DNA from: Undaria pinnatifida | Lineage: Eukaryota > Sar > Phaeophyceae > Laminariales > Alariaceae | DNA: 64,000 nt | Assembly (NCBI GenBank): GCA_012845835.1 | Contig: JABAKD010000019.1 | Location: forward strand, 6,371,494 to 6,435,493 | Direction: 5' to 3' | In this document: positions 29,661-41,895 of the stretch, piece by piece | Layout of the letters: each line of letters opens with the position of its first letter | Position numbering within the stretch: the stretch's first letter is position 1 | Translations under genes and position numbers: made by a program | Notes under the pieces: model-generated | The model's input: the letters and a program-made list of their open reading frames with translations, nothing else | Database searches by the model: none | What the model was told of the DNA's origin: nothing

Positions 29661-31440
29661 CTTCGTTGTGCGTTCTGTTTATTTTTCAGGAGGGGAGCGG
29701 AGGGTGGGGGGCAACCGGGGGCGGGGGCGGGGGAGGGAAGTAAGACATAGGAGGAGGGATAGGGTTCATTTTGTTTTTAGCGTGACGGGTGGACAGGCTC
29801 CATTCATTGCGCACTTCATCGCCGTCTCTAACCGTATTCGGGGGGAGGGGTGGTGGGGGAGGGGGGGGGCAGGAAGAGGGAACGACCGCGGAGGATCGTG
29901 GCGGTTCATTCTGTTTTGGTTGGAAACTTAATTTTTTCTTACGTACGTGTTGGCAGTTGAGACGAGAAGGAACGCTGCTATTGATCTTGATAGTATCTTC
30001 TTTTGTTCTGGGTGCCACGAAGCTGCTGTGTGTGGTCGGGTCGTTGCACATTTCATCTTTTTTTGGTGTGGACCACGAGAGGAGAGGCGAGACGACCGAG
30101 TTTTTTATTAGCGCGACGAGGTGGCTGTACGGTCATTGTGCATTTCGTCTTGGTGTGTGTTGGCCGGCAGGAGAGGGGTGGAGTGATGATGATTGTTTCT
30201 TGGCCAGTCAGCGCATTTTGATAGGCATAGAACGAAGGAGGAGGCAAGGATCTCGGGGAGTTTTACTGGTGAATTTAGGGAAAGAAGTACCACAACAAGA
30301 GAGGTTTCGACGGAAACTGGTGCTGAAAAAACACTATGTGGTACGGTGGATGGAGTTGGTATCATCAGCGGACAGGTATGTATGGGTAATAAGCGGCAAA
30401 AATTAGATTTTGCGGAGCATCTCCGGGCTCTTCTGTGTGTCTGCTGTCACGCGTTTCTTTATCTACGAGAGCGGACAGGACTTTCTTCTCTAGCGTGCCG
30501 AGGAGGTTGTGGTATTTTTCATGGCGCATTTTGATCGTGGTATCTGTTTGGCGCGGGGGGGCGATAGGTAGTAGTAGTAGGCAACCATTGCGGAAGATGT
30601 GGTGGCGGTATGCGGGTGGTACGCAGGACGACAGAGAGCCAAAATGTTGCGGAGGGACGAGTTGATCATGCCAACCAATGTCGTTCGTCAGTACAAGTAT
30701 GAGAGGATCTTTTTTTGGGGAGGCGCACGGGGCATCTTGTTCAACGGTGGTTTGTATATACCTCTAGTATAGAGTAAGAAGAACGAGGTCAACACAAAAT
30801 CTAGAAGCACCACAGAACGAACACGCAAGAGGTATCATACGAGTAGGCTTGAGGTCCTTATGCAGGCACGCCTCATGGTATCATGGCAAGCACGCAGCAG
30901 CACTGTTGGTATTCAAACGACGCGCGGCGCACTCCCAAAGATATCGGCGAAAAACGACCAACATAAACCTGATACAAGTACACGTATCTTCGTGGCATTT
31001 CCTCCACCTACTTTCCATGTACCTTCATTCTGATGTCAGGTGGGTGCTATCGTCTCGGGCTAGCATGGAGATGGATGCTAGCACCAAGCGCGCTTCAAAC
31101 CCAAGAACTATGGATGGGTGCATTCGCGACGCTTGCGCAGGTAGGTGTGGCATTATACGGGTACAAGCAACCACGCTTGCTTGTACTTGCGCATGTTTGG
31201 TGTGTACCTTTGCCAACGAGCGGCTCTGGCATCTGAAACGAACGTCGGTTGACAAACAAACGACCTGCCTACACAACAAGCTGCGGGCACAGTTTTTCTT
31301 CGCTCTTGCTGCGCAAATATACCAGGTTCAAAGTAGAACGAGCAAAAACAGCTGAAAAAAGAACGGGAAGCAACACAAACGTCGCGCACAAGCGCGCTGC
31401 TCTCTCTCTGGACCATGGTGTGTGATCTGCGAGGCGTGCG
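29661..31440. other. 5' flank of the CCWTEND gene; no separate gene assigned
   Basis: It contains loosely repeated TTCATT..GTTTT segments (29765, 29908, 30045, 30135) and frames of up to 205 codons on + with no recognisable domain. A promoter cannot be pinned down; no convincing TATA or Inr context was found next to 29660. Confidence 0.35.
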
Positions 31441-32087
31441 AACCAAACCAATCAAATGAACGAGCGTACCTTTTGTGGTGGCGGTAGTGCTATGGTGCGC
31501 GTTGTACGTTGTACCGCAGGTCGTGGAGAACAAGTGCAGTTTATGATGGTAGAAGATGGTGGTGGTGGTGATTGGACAGCTTTGGTGTGGCTGGGTATGG
31601 TGGTGGCTGGAGTGTGGTGGGTGTGTGGAGAGTTGTGGGGTGTGCGGGGGATATCATCATCACGCTCACGCTGCGCTGCGAGCTCCGGGTGGCTCTTTGC
31701 ACTTCTGCCTGGGTACGTACAACGGCAGTTCAACAAAATCAAGAGTACAAGAACTGTTTTCCTTCATGCAAAACCAGATCTTCACGCTCGAGCAGCGCAC
31801 CAGCGCCACACTCTGGATCCCACCGCTTCATCAAAAAGACATATACACAAACTTCGGACTTTTTTTTAATTCCGAAAACTGCAACAACAACAAACAAAAA
31901 ACCAGCTCATCATCACATCCTTGCAATCAAAAGCGTTCCGAAACAACAGACATTTAAAAAAATATATGTAAAAGTTCCGTCCAAATGAACCCGAAAGTTT
32001 CCACAGCTTGTTGTTTTATATCCGAAAAATTATTCCAAACACAAAAAAGATATCCAGGAAATTTGTTTGTTGTTGTTGTTGTTGTCG

Positions 32088-32330
32088 TTGTCGCATAATC
32101 AAGTCCGCGGTCACGGGACAGGCTCCAGTCACTCTGGAGCTGAGGAATACCCCCAGCGGGGAAAAACATAAACAAAGCAAAGGTGGTACACGCATATTAT
32201 ATCACAGCTTGCGCAATTCATGCCTCTACCAAGAAACATATAAAAGTGAAATCGGGAGTCAGCCTACGATGTATGTGCCAGGTCCATACTGGTGCACATA
32301 CATACGTCTCACTACTCGCGCCTGGAAAAA
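32088..32330 (+). repeat. Dispersed repeat family F, copy 2
   Basis: TCGCATAATCAAGTCCGCGG, GGCTCCAGTCACTCTGGAGC, GCGCAATTCATGC, GAGTCAGCCTACGATG and GTCCATACTGGTGC match the copy at 6607-6960 in order and orientation. Confidence 0.8.
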
Positions 32331-32499
32331 CCGACTTACAACCGCTTGCCCCGCAAGAAAGACTTCCACGAAATATCGTTCCTCGTGTCAAACAAAAGGA
32401 GTGACTTATTTATGATCATCACATCATCAGAGTATTAGTAGTAAAATTGACGACCAAAAAATGCGACGCGATCACCGCGGCATTGGCCACCGCTCACCG

Positions 32500-32501
32500 C
32501 A

Positions 32502-32532
<31 letters not shown>

Positions 32533-32545
32533 CTGCTAGCAGCTG
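32500..32545. repeat. (CTG)n microsatellite
   Basis: About nine CTG units plus variants. Confidence 0.9.
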
Positions 32546-33357
32546 CTGTTTGGGGATGAAATATGCGGAGTCCTACAGCAACAACAACAACAGCAGTAGT
32601 GCAAAGACTCGCACGAGACGGGTGCAGCACAATAATCCTGCTCGTACTTCTGCACACTATTTAAAAAAATATTCATTTTGGTAGATAGATGGAGAGCGAT
32701 GATAGAGATGCGGGATGCTTGAAAATGTTAATAATGTTCTGTCGCAGAATTTGAATTTTCGTTTTTTTTTGTCGTTTTATGCAGGTGGGTGGGTCCCAAA
32801 AGGGTCAACCGTCGAAACCGCGGACCGAAAAACATCTCGTTATTTGTATCCAATAGCTTACCCAAATCAAGCCTTGATGAGGTGCGCGTTATTTATTTGT
32901 TCTTCTTGCTTAAGGCGCGTTATTATTATGTTCTTTACTTGAAATTATTATATATTACTACAGAGTTTTTTCTACTGGAGACTATGGCAAATAAAACATC
33001 TGAAATATTTGCTCCGACACTGCTGAAGATGAAGATCCTGCTGTGGGAAGCTGTCTGTCCGTCTGTGGTGCCTCCGTTTCCTCTTTCTTGCCTAAATTTC
33101 CAACCTCTAAAATCATGGCTTAGTATATAAACTCCAAGTGCTTTTTCCTTTTGTGGAGACTGCGATGCTAAAAAAGGTTCAAACTATCACCTGCATCAAT
33201 CAGCTTTGCAAGCTGCGTGATTTTTACTCAGGTTATTTGTTTTCGTTCTTGTTTGGGTCGAGTTCTCTTCCGGAAAGAACACCAGACAGACCTCGACAGA
33301 GACGAAAATTCTTTTTTCGGTGTTTCTTTCTCATGTGTTTCTATTATCTACAGCATT

Positions 33358-33376
33358 AGTAGTAGCAGTAGTAGTA

Positions 33377-33415
<39 letters not shown>

Positions 33416-33570
33416 ACTATATGCCCGGTTGGCAACGCACAACTGCAAGCATGGGCGGCAACGAACAAGTTTATCGTACCACCACCAGCATGCTGCAGCC
33501 GCCACCAGCATGCTGCAGCAGCATGCTGCAGTAGTAGTAGTAGTAGTAGTAGTAGTAGAAGTAGACTATA
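33358..33570. repeat. (TAG)n microsatellites flanking a GCTGCAG-rich spacer
   Basis: Two TAG runs (about 33360-33416 and 33528-33572) flank CCACCAGCATGCTGCAG repeated with variants. CAGCATGCTG is palindromic and occurs three times. Confidence 0.9.
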
Positions 33571-33753
33571 GTAGTAGAACAAAACAACACCCCATCCATG
33601 CACCCATCACCTGACCGCAGTATAATAAGGAAACTAAAACGGATTGATCACACGCAGTATAAACAGCTACCAGGTACGTTGTATTGTCGCTGCTGCTGCT
33701 TATTTTATACTGCTGTGTGCACTACTGCTACAATGTGACTGCTGTTAGCAGCA

Positions 33754-33951
33754 GTGCTAGCAGCAGTGCTGCTGCTGATGATGATGATGACGATGTACGC
33801 AAGCAGCGGTGCTTGCTTGCATGCAGTCGACTTTTGCGATGGTTTGGGTGATGATGATCACATTTATTCACGAATCTGGTTTCTTGTGGGGATGACGGCG
33901 GTGGTGTCGGTCGTGAGCGTCATGGCGTTGGGTACCGCGATTTGGCTCTGA
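33754..33951 (+). CDS. Possible small membrane protein or exon, unrecognised
   Basis: A 65-codon frame has an N-terminal hydrophobic stretch (MLAAVLLLMMMMTMYASSGA) and a C-terminal one (WFLVGMTAVVSVVSVMALGT) around an acidic DDDH middle. The first part is encoded partly by CTG/ATG-rich simple sequence, so it may be chance. No family is recognised and no splice context confirmed. It is listed only because of its membrane-like pattern. Confidence 0.2.
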   Translation: MLAAVLLLMMMMTMYASSGACLHAVDFCDGLGDDDHIYSRIWFLVGMTAVVSVVSVMALGTAIWL

Positions 33952-34711
33952 ATTGAAGACCATCCGTCAACAACAGCAGCAGCAACGGCGCTTGTTTGCT
34001 TGTCGATTTGCTGTGGTGCCCGAATAGTCTCACAGCTCACGATTTCGATGCTATAAATACGGATAAAGATACACGATGATAATTGCTTCTGCGCGTTGGG
34101 GTACAGAGACGTACACGACGTTCGTACCGTCGTAGCCACTGGCTGTGTGTGCGCGCGAGAGAGAGTACACCGGGGTCTCGCAGCTCGGTGATGAGCACTA
34201 TCTATTTTGTTTCATTACACACGCACACACACGCGCGTCGCACGGACTATAATTTATCTTTTCCTCCGTGCTGGTGCCTTGCGGGTATTTCGGTTTGAGT
34301 TTTTCCGGAGTTTTTCTGTTCGCACCGGGAGGATCTACGGTACGATTAAGTAGTAGTTTTCCAGGACGTGAACATAGGGATCGTTATATATTTTATGTCA
34401 AAATCAAGCGGTTATTAAAATTCCGACCATATTTGTGTGTCATCACACGTACTGCCTGGACTCACTCCGTAAAAAATCGTATCAACAATACAAGTAAGTA
34501 TGAATAATTGTTGCTCGGTGCCACAGGCCCACCACACACTCGAGCGTCACAAGGGAGCTACCCGCCGGTACTGTTGTTGTGCCAGGTACCATATATATAT
34601 ATATATTCACTCAGCACTTCTTTGCCCTTCCTTCTAGTGCGTCGTATCATATCTGGTGTCCATAACACTGCTGTGTTGTGGCAGAAACTAGATATATATA
34701 TCTAGTCTAGT

Positions 34712-34835
34712 TTTTTTTTTTTTTTTTTTTTATCCTCCGGCGGATGATGGGGAAAAATAAAGCTTTTTTTTAGCTCACCACACTTCCACGTATTTTCATA
34801 CGCGTCGTGTGTCGATTTAACTCAGTTGTCTACTC
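34712..34835 (-). mobile_element. Poly(A)-tailed 3' end, repeat family E (copy 2)
   Basis: A T-run of about 20 (34711-34731) followed on + by TCCTCCGGCGGATGATGGGG, AAAGCTTTTTTTTAGCTCAC, TCCACGTATTTTCATACGCG and TCGATTTAACTCAGTTG. The longest shared version with 60163-60262. Confidence 0.75.
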
Positions 34836-35567
34836 CTTGATGAGGAGAACCACTTTTTTTTAGTTCGTATGAGCTTTTTTTGTTGCCCTCCCTCTTCGAG
34901 TTGCGTTGTATGTATCACACCAACAGGTATAATAATAGACTATTTATTATGGTATATACACCTCGTTCGTACGAGGTATAGACAATATACATGGTTGTGC
35001 CGGATACCTTTACGTATATGATGTGCACGAGAAACGGGCACATTCCACACACCACAGCTGTCAGCCAGGGGTGGATAGATAGATGTAGATACAGATGATA
35101 GCACGAAGAAACGCACAAAGCGTCGTCGTCTCTTATCTCCCCCAAAATTAAAGCCTTAGAATATAATAGTCTATACCTTACCTGATCCCCACCCCCGCCC
35201 CCCCGCCGTTCTCCACCCTATTATTATACCCCACCAACGAGGCCCTGCAACTAATTGGAGTTTGAATCGAGATACACCCCCCCCCCCTCCTTGCGAGATC
35301 TTAGTCTATCTGCAACAACAGCTGGTTCTCTCCTCGCAGAGATCCCCTTACTAGAACATGTCTACAGGGACACCCATCATCACAGAAAGAAGGGTGTGAG
35401 TGCGTTTTTATTGCCCCTCGCACCATGACGTTATAGACTACCAGGTAGTAGGTGTTAGGTGTGGGCGCGTTTTCAGGCTTCAATGAAATGGTCGTTGACG
35501 CGCGCTATGATGCTTCGTTGAAAGTGCCTATTAAACGGCGAGGGCTCAAAAACAACAACAACAACAA

Positions 35568-35612
35568 CGACATTTTTTTTTTTTTTTCATCCTCCGGTGG
35601 ATGGGGAAAAAT
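35568..35612 (-). mobile_element. Poly(A)-tailed 3' end, repeat family E (copy 3, very short)
   Basis: A T-run at 35573-35587, then CATCCTCCGGTGGATGGGGA and AAAATAAA. It stops before the AGCTTTAGCTC block, so it is the most 5'-truncated copy. Confidence 0.7.
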
Positions 35613-36429
35613 AAAACAACAAGAACAACAACAACAACAGCAACAACAACAACGAAAACAACAACAACAGCAACACAGTCGTTCTTTCGAGTGTGGTTGA
35701 AATGCAAGGTGTGGTGTGACGGCGATTTGCGGGGAGTTTATTTATAGGAGTTTTTGTGTGCGTCGGAAGAAAATATCGTAATTTTTTTGTACCTTTTTTT
35801 TTTAATTTAATGCAAAAGTTTTTTTCTCTTCAACTTACTTTCTGATTGTAGTCTAATTGTTTTTGCCGTGCTTTGCGATATCAGAATACTTTGATGCCAC
35901 TATATTTCGTGTTCGGTACCAGGAGGCACGAGGCAAGAAAGAGCGGTCGTACCGGCACAGTTTAATTTTCGGTACGTATTATATTATTATTTGGTGGCGA
36001 CGGCGACACGACGGAGACGGCCAGGAGCAGCTTCGATCCTAGAACGAGCTACCTGGTACTGACTACTAGCCCAGGCGATTGACAATAAAGCGCGCTTTCT
36101 TATTTAAGAAATAGAGTGCGCCTCACACTGCATCCAGTACAACCGGTTCTTAATGTTTTTCTATTTAATTTCCTCGGAAATCTCACAGCTTGGAGATTTT
36201 ATGGTCGGTGGTCTCTTTGTCTCGTTGTTTGAGGGCATAGATACGTAGTGTACTTTTTTAATCCTGTGCGCGCACGGGTCAATGGACCCCGTGCGATCCA
36301 CAACGAGACATATGACAAGGAAAACGTTGCATTTTCTTACCACTCTTTCCGGAGCTGCTATAGACTAGATAGAGGCAATATTCTGTTTCAATATTAATAT
36401 CCAAAGGCTGCTTGTTGTGTTGCGAACAG

Positions 36430-38180
36430 AGTGGTATATATTTGCTACCACTACCTGACGTCTCACAAGAAGAAGCGCCACACACAAAAAAAAAAAAAAA
36501 ACGTGTACAAGCCCCAAAATCACGCGGGGAGAAACAAGAAAAATCGGCAGCTAAGACAGCCGTTACACCGAAGGTATACATGTAGTTATAGGATACGCCC
36601 TACTTTTCTCGAAAAATCAAATCTACCATCTAGCTATTATTGTAGAAGCAACACCAGGGGTCAAGAATATCTTGTAAATATTTCTGGCCAGACCGGCGTT
36701 CTTGTGCAAGGCAGGGTGTGCCCTACGCTACTTTCAGCATGAAAGAGGCCATTATTGATGTTCTTATTTTCCGCCCTCAAAAACTCAAGCCTGAGATTTT
36801 CAACTTGGCTGCCAAATTCTTACTCAAGCAAGTGCTGTCGCGTTCTGTATCAATGAAACCAGTACGTAATTTCTCGGTTTCTTTTCGGAGGGCCGGTCCC
36901 CTATCTATACTGTTCCGTTACACCTACCTGGTGTGCCCCTGATTTCGACAGGCAAGCCATTTAGAGAGAGATGTACCGTACCCTGCACCTACTACAGCAA
37001 TGATAAACGGGAACGCTTTGGCTCAGACTGGATGTCGTATTCAAGAAAAAGGGGTATACGCGCACGTTCTTCGCTAACTTCAGAGTGTAAAACGACTCGA
37101 CCGAGCTTCTGTAGTGTCCCTTAAAATACCATCCTGTTATCATCCTGTGTGATAATCTCTGGGTTGGGTTTTCCTGTACTGTATATACACTTCATTTGAT
37201 CGATTACTTGCCGCCCGCTTTGTCCGATGCATGGCTTGTTTGACTCCAGCGATGCCTGGGATAAGAACGTTACAGCTTCACACCTACCTGTTCAACAGCA
37301 AAAGAAGGAAAGAAACAGGCCAGCTCTTGAGTTTCTTACTGTTGAGAATGGGTGAGTTAAGCTCGTTGCACAAAAATAAAAGCTCTGATGACGAGAGGGT
37401 GTGTCTTAACTCATTATTATCTCGATCTTGTTGGAACGGTTGGAATGGAACGAGGGCTGTTCGCATTCGTTCGTCCCCATTCCAACCTGTTTTGTGTCCG
37501 ATGTGTGAACGGGTGAATTCTGGGCCACCGACCCGAACAGATCAAAGCTCAACTGACTCTCGTGGCGGGAGGTCCCGCGCAGCTCGACTTCGGGGCAGGG
37601 GTACCGTCACGTGGGCAGCGATTGCTCCTGACACAGAGAACAGCTTCACACGCACAAGTATGTCGCAATGAAAGCCTCACAGAAGGCGGTGCCAGCCACC
37701 CAAGTGGCACCGCCGGGACAGATCTAGAGGTTGTGATGTTGACTTTGTGTGGCTAGATGAAGGCTAATGAAACTCATACGAACATCGGTGCCACACTTTT
37801 TCCAGAATGTATATCGCCAGAGAGCCTCGTTCGCAGCACAGTATTTTGCCTCGCGAGCCTCGTGGTCAGGCCATGGCGGTATCGCGTGGCTCCTGCCGCG
37901 AGCGAGCCCCACAGCGTCCACGTACGCTCCACCCCGGGAGTCCTAGGTCATCCCATGTACATCCACACCCTCGTGGGCCTCCAGCGTGTGAAAAATCACT
38001 CCCATGGGCAGCGCTAATCAGTGGCCGTAAATCTCGTTCCAAGTCGGCCGTTCGGTTTTGCTTCACAAGATTAACTACTACTCTGCACGGGACATATTCC
38101 CCTTCCAAAAATTACGGTCAGGATGTGGTAAACGCTAGTAATCTATTCGATTTGATAACCTATCAGCAACAAGAAAAATT
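36430..38180. other. No gene assigned
   Basis: A frame at 36718-36942 (MKEAIIDVLIFRPQKLKPEI, then FNLAAKFLLKQVLS) has ordinary protein composition, is preceded by TTTCAG and followed by GTAATT, so it could be an exon. I recognise no family. Other frames up to 194 codons overlap on both strands without support. Confidence 0.3.
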
Positions 38181-38192
38181 AGCTGTCATTCC

Positions 38193-38319
38193 AGGTTCCA
38201 AGCGTTCCAATGTCTTTTGGGCGGATCTAATTAAGACACCCACCCCTTCGAAACACCCCCCTGTTGAAGGCGGTGTCTTAATTAACTCCCCGCAAAGGGC
38301 ATTGGAACGCTTGGAACCT
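38193..38319. mobile_element. 127-bp near-complete foldback element
   Basis: The ends are a perfect 20-bp inverted repeat, AGGTTCCAAGCGTTCCAATG and CATTGGAACGCTTGGAACCT. The inner arms keep pairing: CTAATTAAGACACC with GGTGTCTTAATTAA is also perfect, and CCTTCGAA faces TTGAAGG. Only a C-rich loop of about a dozen bases is unpaired. Either a foldback/MITE element or a hairpin RNA template. Confidence 0.85.
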
Positions 38320-38499
38320 CAAACGACAAGTAATGAGCCACTCATTCAGCCCTTGCACTCAACTTGCTTCGTTACATACCGCGCTTTTTAGTCAGCGCTG
38401 ACTGAGGGGCTCAGTGTGGTCTATTCTTTGCAACGAGCAAGTTTCAATAAATTCGGCTCAATAACGACCTGCCAGCCGGCTTTGTGGCTCACAGTGGCA

Positions 38500-38660
38500 G
38501 GACGGGACACCGCACAGGAAACAGGACACTAAGCAAGGCAGGGTCACATTTACACGGGAATGTAATGAACGCGGGAGAGGTGCTCTACTGAAGTTGGTGT
38601 AGGGCGCACCCTCTCTACCAAATAAGAAGATCAACCCCAGGATATTTGTTTATTCCTTCT
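38500..38660 (+). repeat. Dispersed repeat family G, copy
   Basis: GAAACAGGACACTAAGCAAGG, ACTGAAGTTGGTGTAGGGCG and CACCCTCTCTACCAAATAAG. Related copies: 44500-44600, 56560-56700, 58905-58960, 59105-59170. Confidence 0.65.
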
Positions 38661-38864
38661 TTATTTATGTTTCTTGTTCTTATTTTTCGTCCTGCACACA
38701 GTATGTATTTTTGTTGTTCTGCGCCGAGGTGCTCGTACAGAACTGGAATAGCAAGACAGCACAAAATAGGAACGGTATGCTCTTGAACGATAACTGGTAA
38801 ACAACCACCACACCGAGGGTGTTTCTATACTTCCCAGCAAAGACGTCTGGAGACGGTCAGTCAA

Positions 38865-39015
38865 GGGAAAACGTTCAGCCGTCAAGGGTGTCAAACCGGT
38901 CGTTCCACACTAAAACCTACCTGGTAGTAGTTTACCGTCGGTTGAGGTAGATGGTTGAAAAAACGCTGTCTTTCAAGGGGTGAAAGTGCCGTCTCCTGAC
39001 ATATTTGCTGCCTAG
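38865..39015 (+). repeat. Dispersed repeat family I, copy 1
   Basis: GCCGTCAAGGGTGTCAAA, TCCACACTAAAAC, CCGTCGGTTGAGGTAGAT, GGGTGAAAGTGCCGTCTCCT and GACATATTTGC recur in the same order at 55970-56125. A TACCTGGTA motif is inserted between blocks in this copy only. Confidence 0.8.
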
Positions 39016-40280
39016 AGAGGGTCCAGAGGAGCGTCTAGAAGTGGAAGTAGAAGACGTTCGTTCGTGCATCACTATTTTCTTTTTTGGCCATCCGACAAAA
39101 AATGTGCGGCATGTGAACTTCAACGTCCCTCACTCACAACGATTCCCAAAAAAAAACAAGAAAATAAAAATAAATTGTTTCGTCGCTGAAAATATCAGAA
39201 GATGTATTTAAGATATCGTTCGCTGTAAGCAAACCGCAACCAACCGTAACGTGGACGATCTGTCTGCGACAGACTATACAGTAGCTCTGCAGGCGACCCG
39301 TGGGTGGCTTTTGCGCCTTTTTTTTGTAGCCTTGTTAGCGTAACGCGCGGATCCCTTAAAAAAGAAAAGCGTTTCGAGCATCGTTGAATGAAAAATCAGA
39401 AGAGATACCGGTAACTACTACACCACGTGCTACGTAGAGCTCATCATGATCTGTCTTGCTACAGCTCTTCTACGGCAACCATGGATAAAGTAGTAGATCG
39501 TTTTCACTATCAGCACTAGGTTTTTTTTTTCATTTTTCGCGGACTCGTGCATTATTGCGGCCAAAAAGACGAAAAGAAGAGTGTGCGATTCTATCAGGTG
39601 TCTGCAGGTAGAGCGTGAGGCAGTACCAGTGTATCCATACCGCCATTCCGCCGCGCGCTTCGTGCAGCTCTTGACATGGCACTTGGGAGAGACATATACC
39701 TCGCCCCGGAGTCACCCTAACCCGTAGATTGCCCTTTCTTTGTGGGCCAAACATTTTCCGGCCGGTTGAGCTCGTCACGTCTAGAGCTATATCGCCGTTC
39801 TATTGGTAGGATAATTTTACGCGAGATTGATACGTTTGGTTTAGGGCTAGCGCCGCATAGACTAGGAATGTTTTATACAAAGATATTCTAACAGAACGTC
39901 AGCTGTTGTTGTTGTTGTTGTGGGTTCGACGAATTTAGGGGCGATGCTTTCATCTTGTTGAGCAAGCTGCGTACTTCATCGTGTTGGCGGCCGCGAGTTG
40001 GCCGAATGGATGATGTGTTCGAAGTCATGCTTCGGGTGATGATGGTGATGATGATGATGATGATGATTGATGTTGATAATTTGAGCTCCTCGAGTGTTAC
40101 GTAAGAAATTTCTTAGAATATGCTACACCCCTGCCTAAAGCGTTGGATGACTGACTTCCCCAGCTGCTGCTTCGTGGAGTCGATGCTGCAATCGTCATTT
40201 GTTTTCGAAGAATTTTACTTTTACTCAAAAAAATGTGAAAGGGGGTTCGTGCATCCTGCAGGATTCCACGCCCGACCTGA
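39015..40280. other. No gene seen
   Basis: Only short unsupported frames; a (GATGAT)n tract at 40037-40068 and GTTGTTGTTGTT at 39905-39920. Confidence 0.4.
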
Positions 40281-40286
40281 TCTCAC

Positions 40287-40397
40287 TCGGACCTTAGGGC
40301 CGTCCCTAAGGGCCCGAATTAACGAGGAACTTAAAATCGGACCTTAGGGCCGCCCCTAAGGGCGCGAATTAACGAGGAACTTGCAAAATCGAATTTC
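40287..40397 (+). repeat. Two 50-bp tandem units at the left end of the TIR element
   Basis: TCGGACCTTAGGGCCG starts at 40287 and 40337. Each unit contains a CCTTAGGG..CCCTAAGG hairpin and GCGAATTAACGAGGAACTT. Confidence 0.85.
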
Positions 40398-41175
40398 ATT
40401 TTTTTTTTTCCAATTTCATGGAAAATACACGAAAAATTCAACTTTGGTTCTTATCAAGGAACGGCGCAGTGCGTTCTAAGAAATATAAAAATTAAAAAAA
40501 CGCAAAAGGGTCAACGAACACCCGTGGGCAACGACCGAGGCGAGCGATGGCTCGCGTCCTCCCCGGAGCGCCGCGGCTAGCCGCAGATTCTTTTGGCCGG
40601 CAGCGGCTTGGAGGCTATGGCTCTAGGTGTCTCTTGGATGGGCTGGCGCCACCCCGCCGCCCGACACGGGCAGCAGCGACGGGGATATAGCGGTAGAACT
40701 TCTGAGCGAAGTCATCATGTGGTAGTTGGTCGTGTAACTTTCGAGGTGCAGGGCAACGAAAAACTGGGTTTGCGGCGGTCTCGGTTGCTTTCGAAGCGTC
40801 GCAGGCGGTCTACGCTGTGCTAAGGACCTTCGGAGGCCGCGCTGCGGCTGCTCCGGTGGTCCTACCTCTCGCAATGTTGGCTTCTCGCCTCTCAATCAGC
40901 CGACGACATGGCACCAATTCGCGTGGCCGGCTTCGGTTACACAGAACAAGCCATGTCTAGGTGGACAAACTCCCTAAATTCAATTTCGATTTTCGAACTT
41001 AATTCGACCGAGAAAGTCTTTTTTTACTTCTTTGTTGAATTTGATGTTTCGTAATAATTCTGAGAATGCCTGCGTGGTGATTCATTTTTTGACCAATCAG
41101 ATGCAAATTAAATTAAATCCTACAAAAAAAAATCGAAATTCGATTTCGCAAGTTCCTCGTTAATTCGGGCCCTAA
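40287..41175. mobile_element. Non-autonomous TIR element, about 0.82-0.89 kb
   Basis: The left arm (40358-40397) and right arm (41135-41175) are inverted copies of about 41 bp with few mismatches, centred on GCGAATTAACGAGGAACTTG; the right arm reads CAAGTTCCTCGTTAATTCGG. Further imperfect complementarity (AAATTCGA/TCGAATTT) extends inward. The interior has no transposase-like frame: the - strand 90-codon frame at 40623-40895 is unrecognised. The target duplication is unclear because the left end is duplicated. Confidence 0.75.
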
Positions 41176-41890
41176 TAATAGCAAATATCTCCAAAAAAAT
41201 CACTATATTTTTCCTGACGAGAAATCCGCACGCGATTCCTGACATTTTGATAAAGCTTCGGAAATGTCACAAGAAAGTTAAAAATAAAAAACTCTCACGT
41301 TTTTTATTCATGCCAAAGGGATGTTGAAAACCATCGGAGAACCGAAAAAAAGGAAACCTACCTGTGCTAGAAATCCAACTGCCCTTTTTCACATGCTTCC
41401 GGGTGTAACATCGATCGATCTACAGGATCTCGCCTAACGAGATCTATCTGGTCGCGCGAATCTTTGGGTCGGGAGGCTGTTCGCGTTTTGCGAGCTAGGA
41501 AGCACTTCATGGTGGGGTCAACGTACGGGCGTAGACCCAACCCAACCCCAAACACTAACCCCAACCCGCGGACCCAAAAACGCGCCAACAGCGGGCGAGA
41601 AAAGCAGCTGCGCCGCTTTTTCGAAGTTGTTTATGGCATTCCCATCTGCGAACTACCACACCCACACCCCTCAACCAGCGAGAGAGCGCGCATAAAAGTT
41701 ACCCTCCAAAATCCGTACGGCCACACTGTTAGGTCTGCTGCTGTCTACAGTATAGCCCTCGGCTGCTGCCCATTCTCCACGAACCCCTCTCATTACACGA
41801 TGAACGCCTCCTGCACCTTTTACTCTTAAAATCCTGAGCCGATTCGAGGCTCCACCCTCACGCCATATATGTGGGCCTATCATCCGCCAA
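41176..41890. other. No gene assigned
   Basis: AT-rich stretch followed by a 121-codon + frame (41464-41829) with AACCCCAACCC low complexity, not recognised. Confidence 0.4.
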
Positions 41891-41895
41891 GAGTG

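Larger units (their letters stand above)
34508..36420. other. No gene seen; repeats and AT-rich DNA
   Basis: Holds two family E ends, a (TA)n tract at 34590-34606, a (CAA)n-like tract at 35622-35675 and an inverted GCGCGCTTTC..GAGTGCGC pair at about 36089-36122. No coding or RNA support. Confidence 0.4.

Noticed and set aside
29789-30406. 205-codon + frame upstream of the CCWTEND gene
   Set aside because: No recognisable domain; competing + frames (for example 30193-30534) look equally plausible; no splice evidence.
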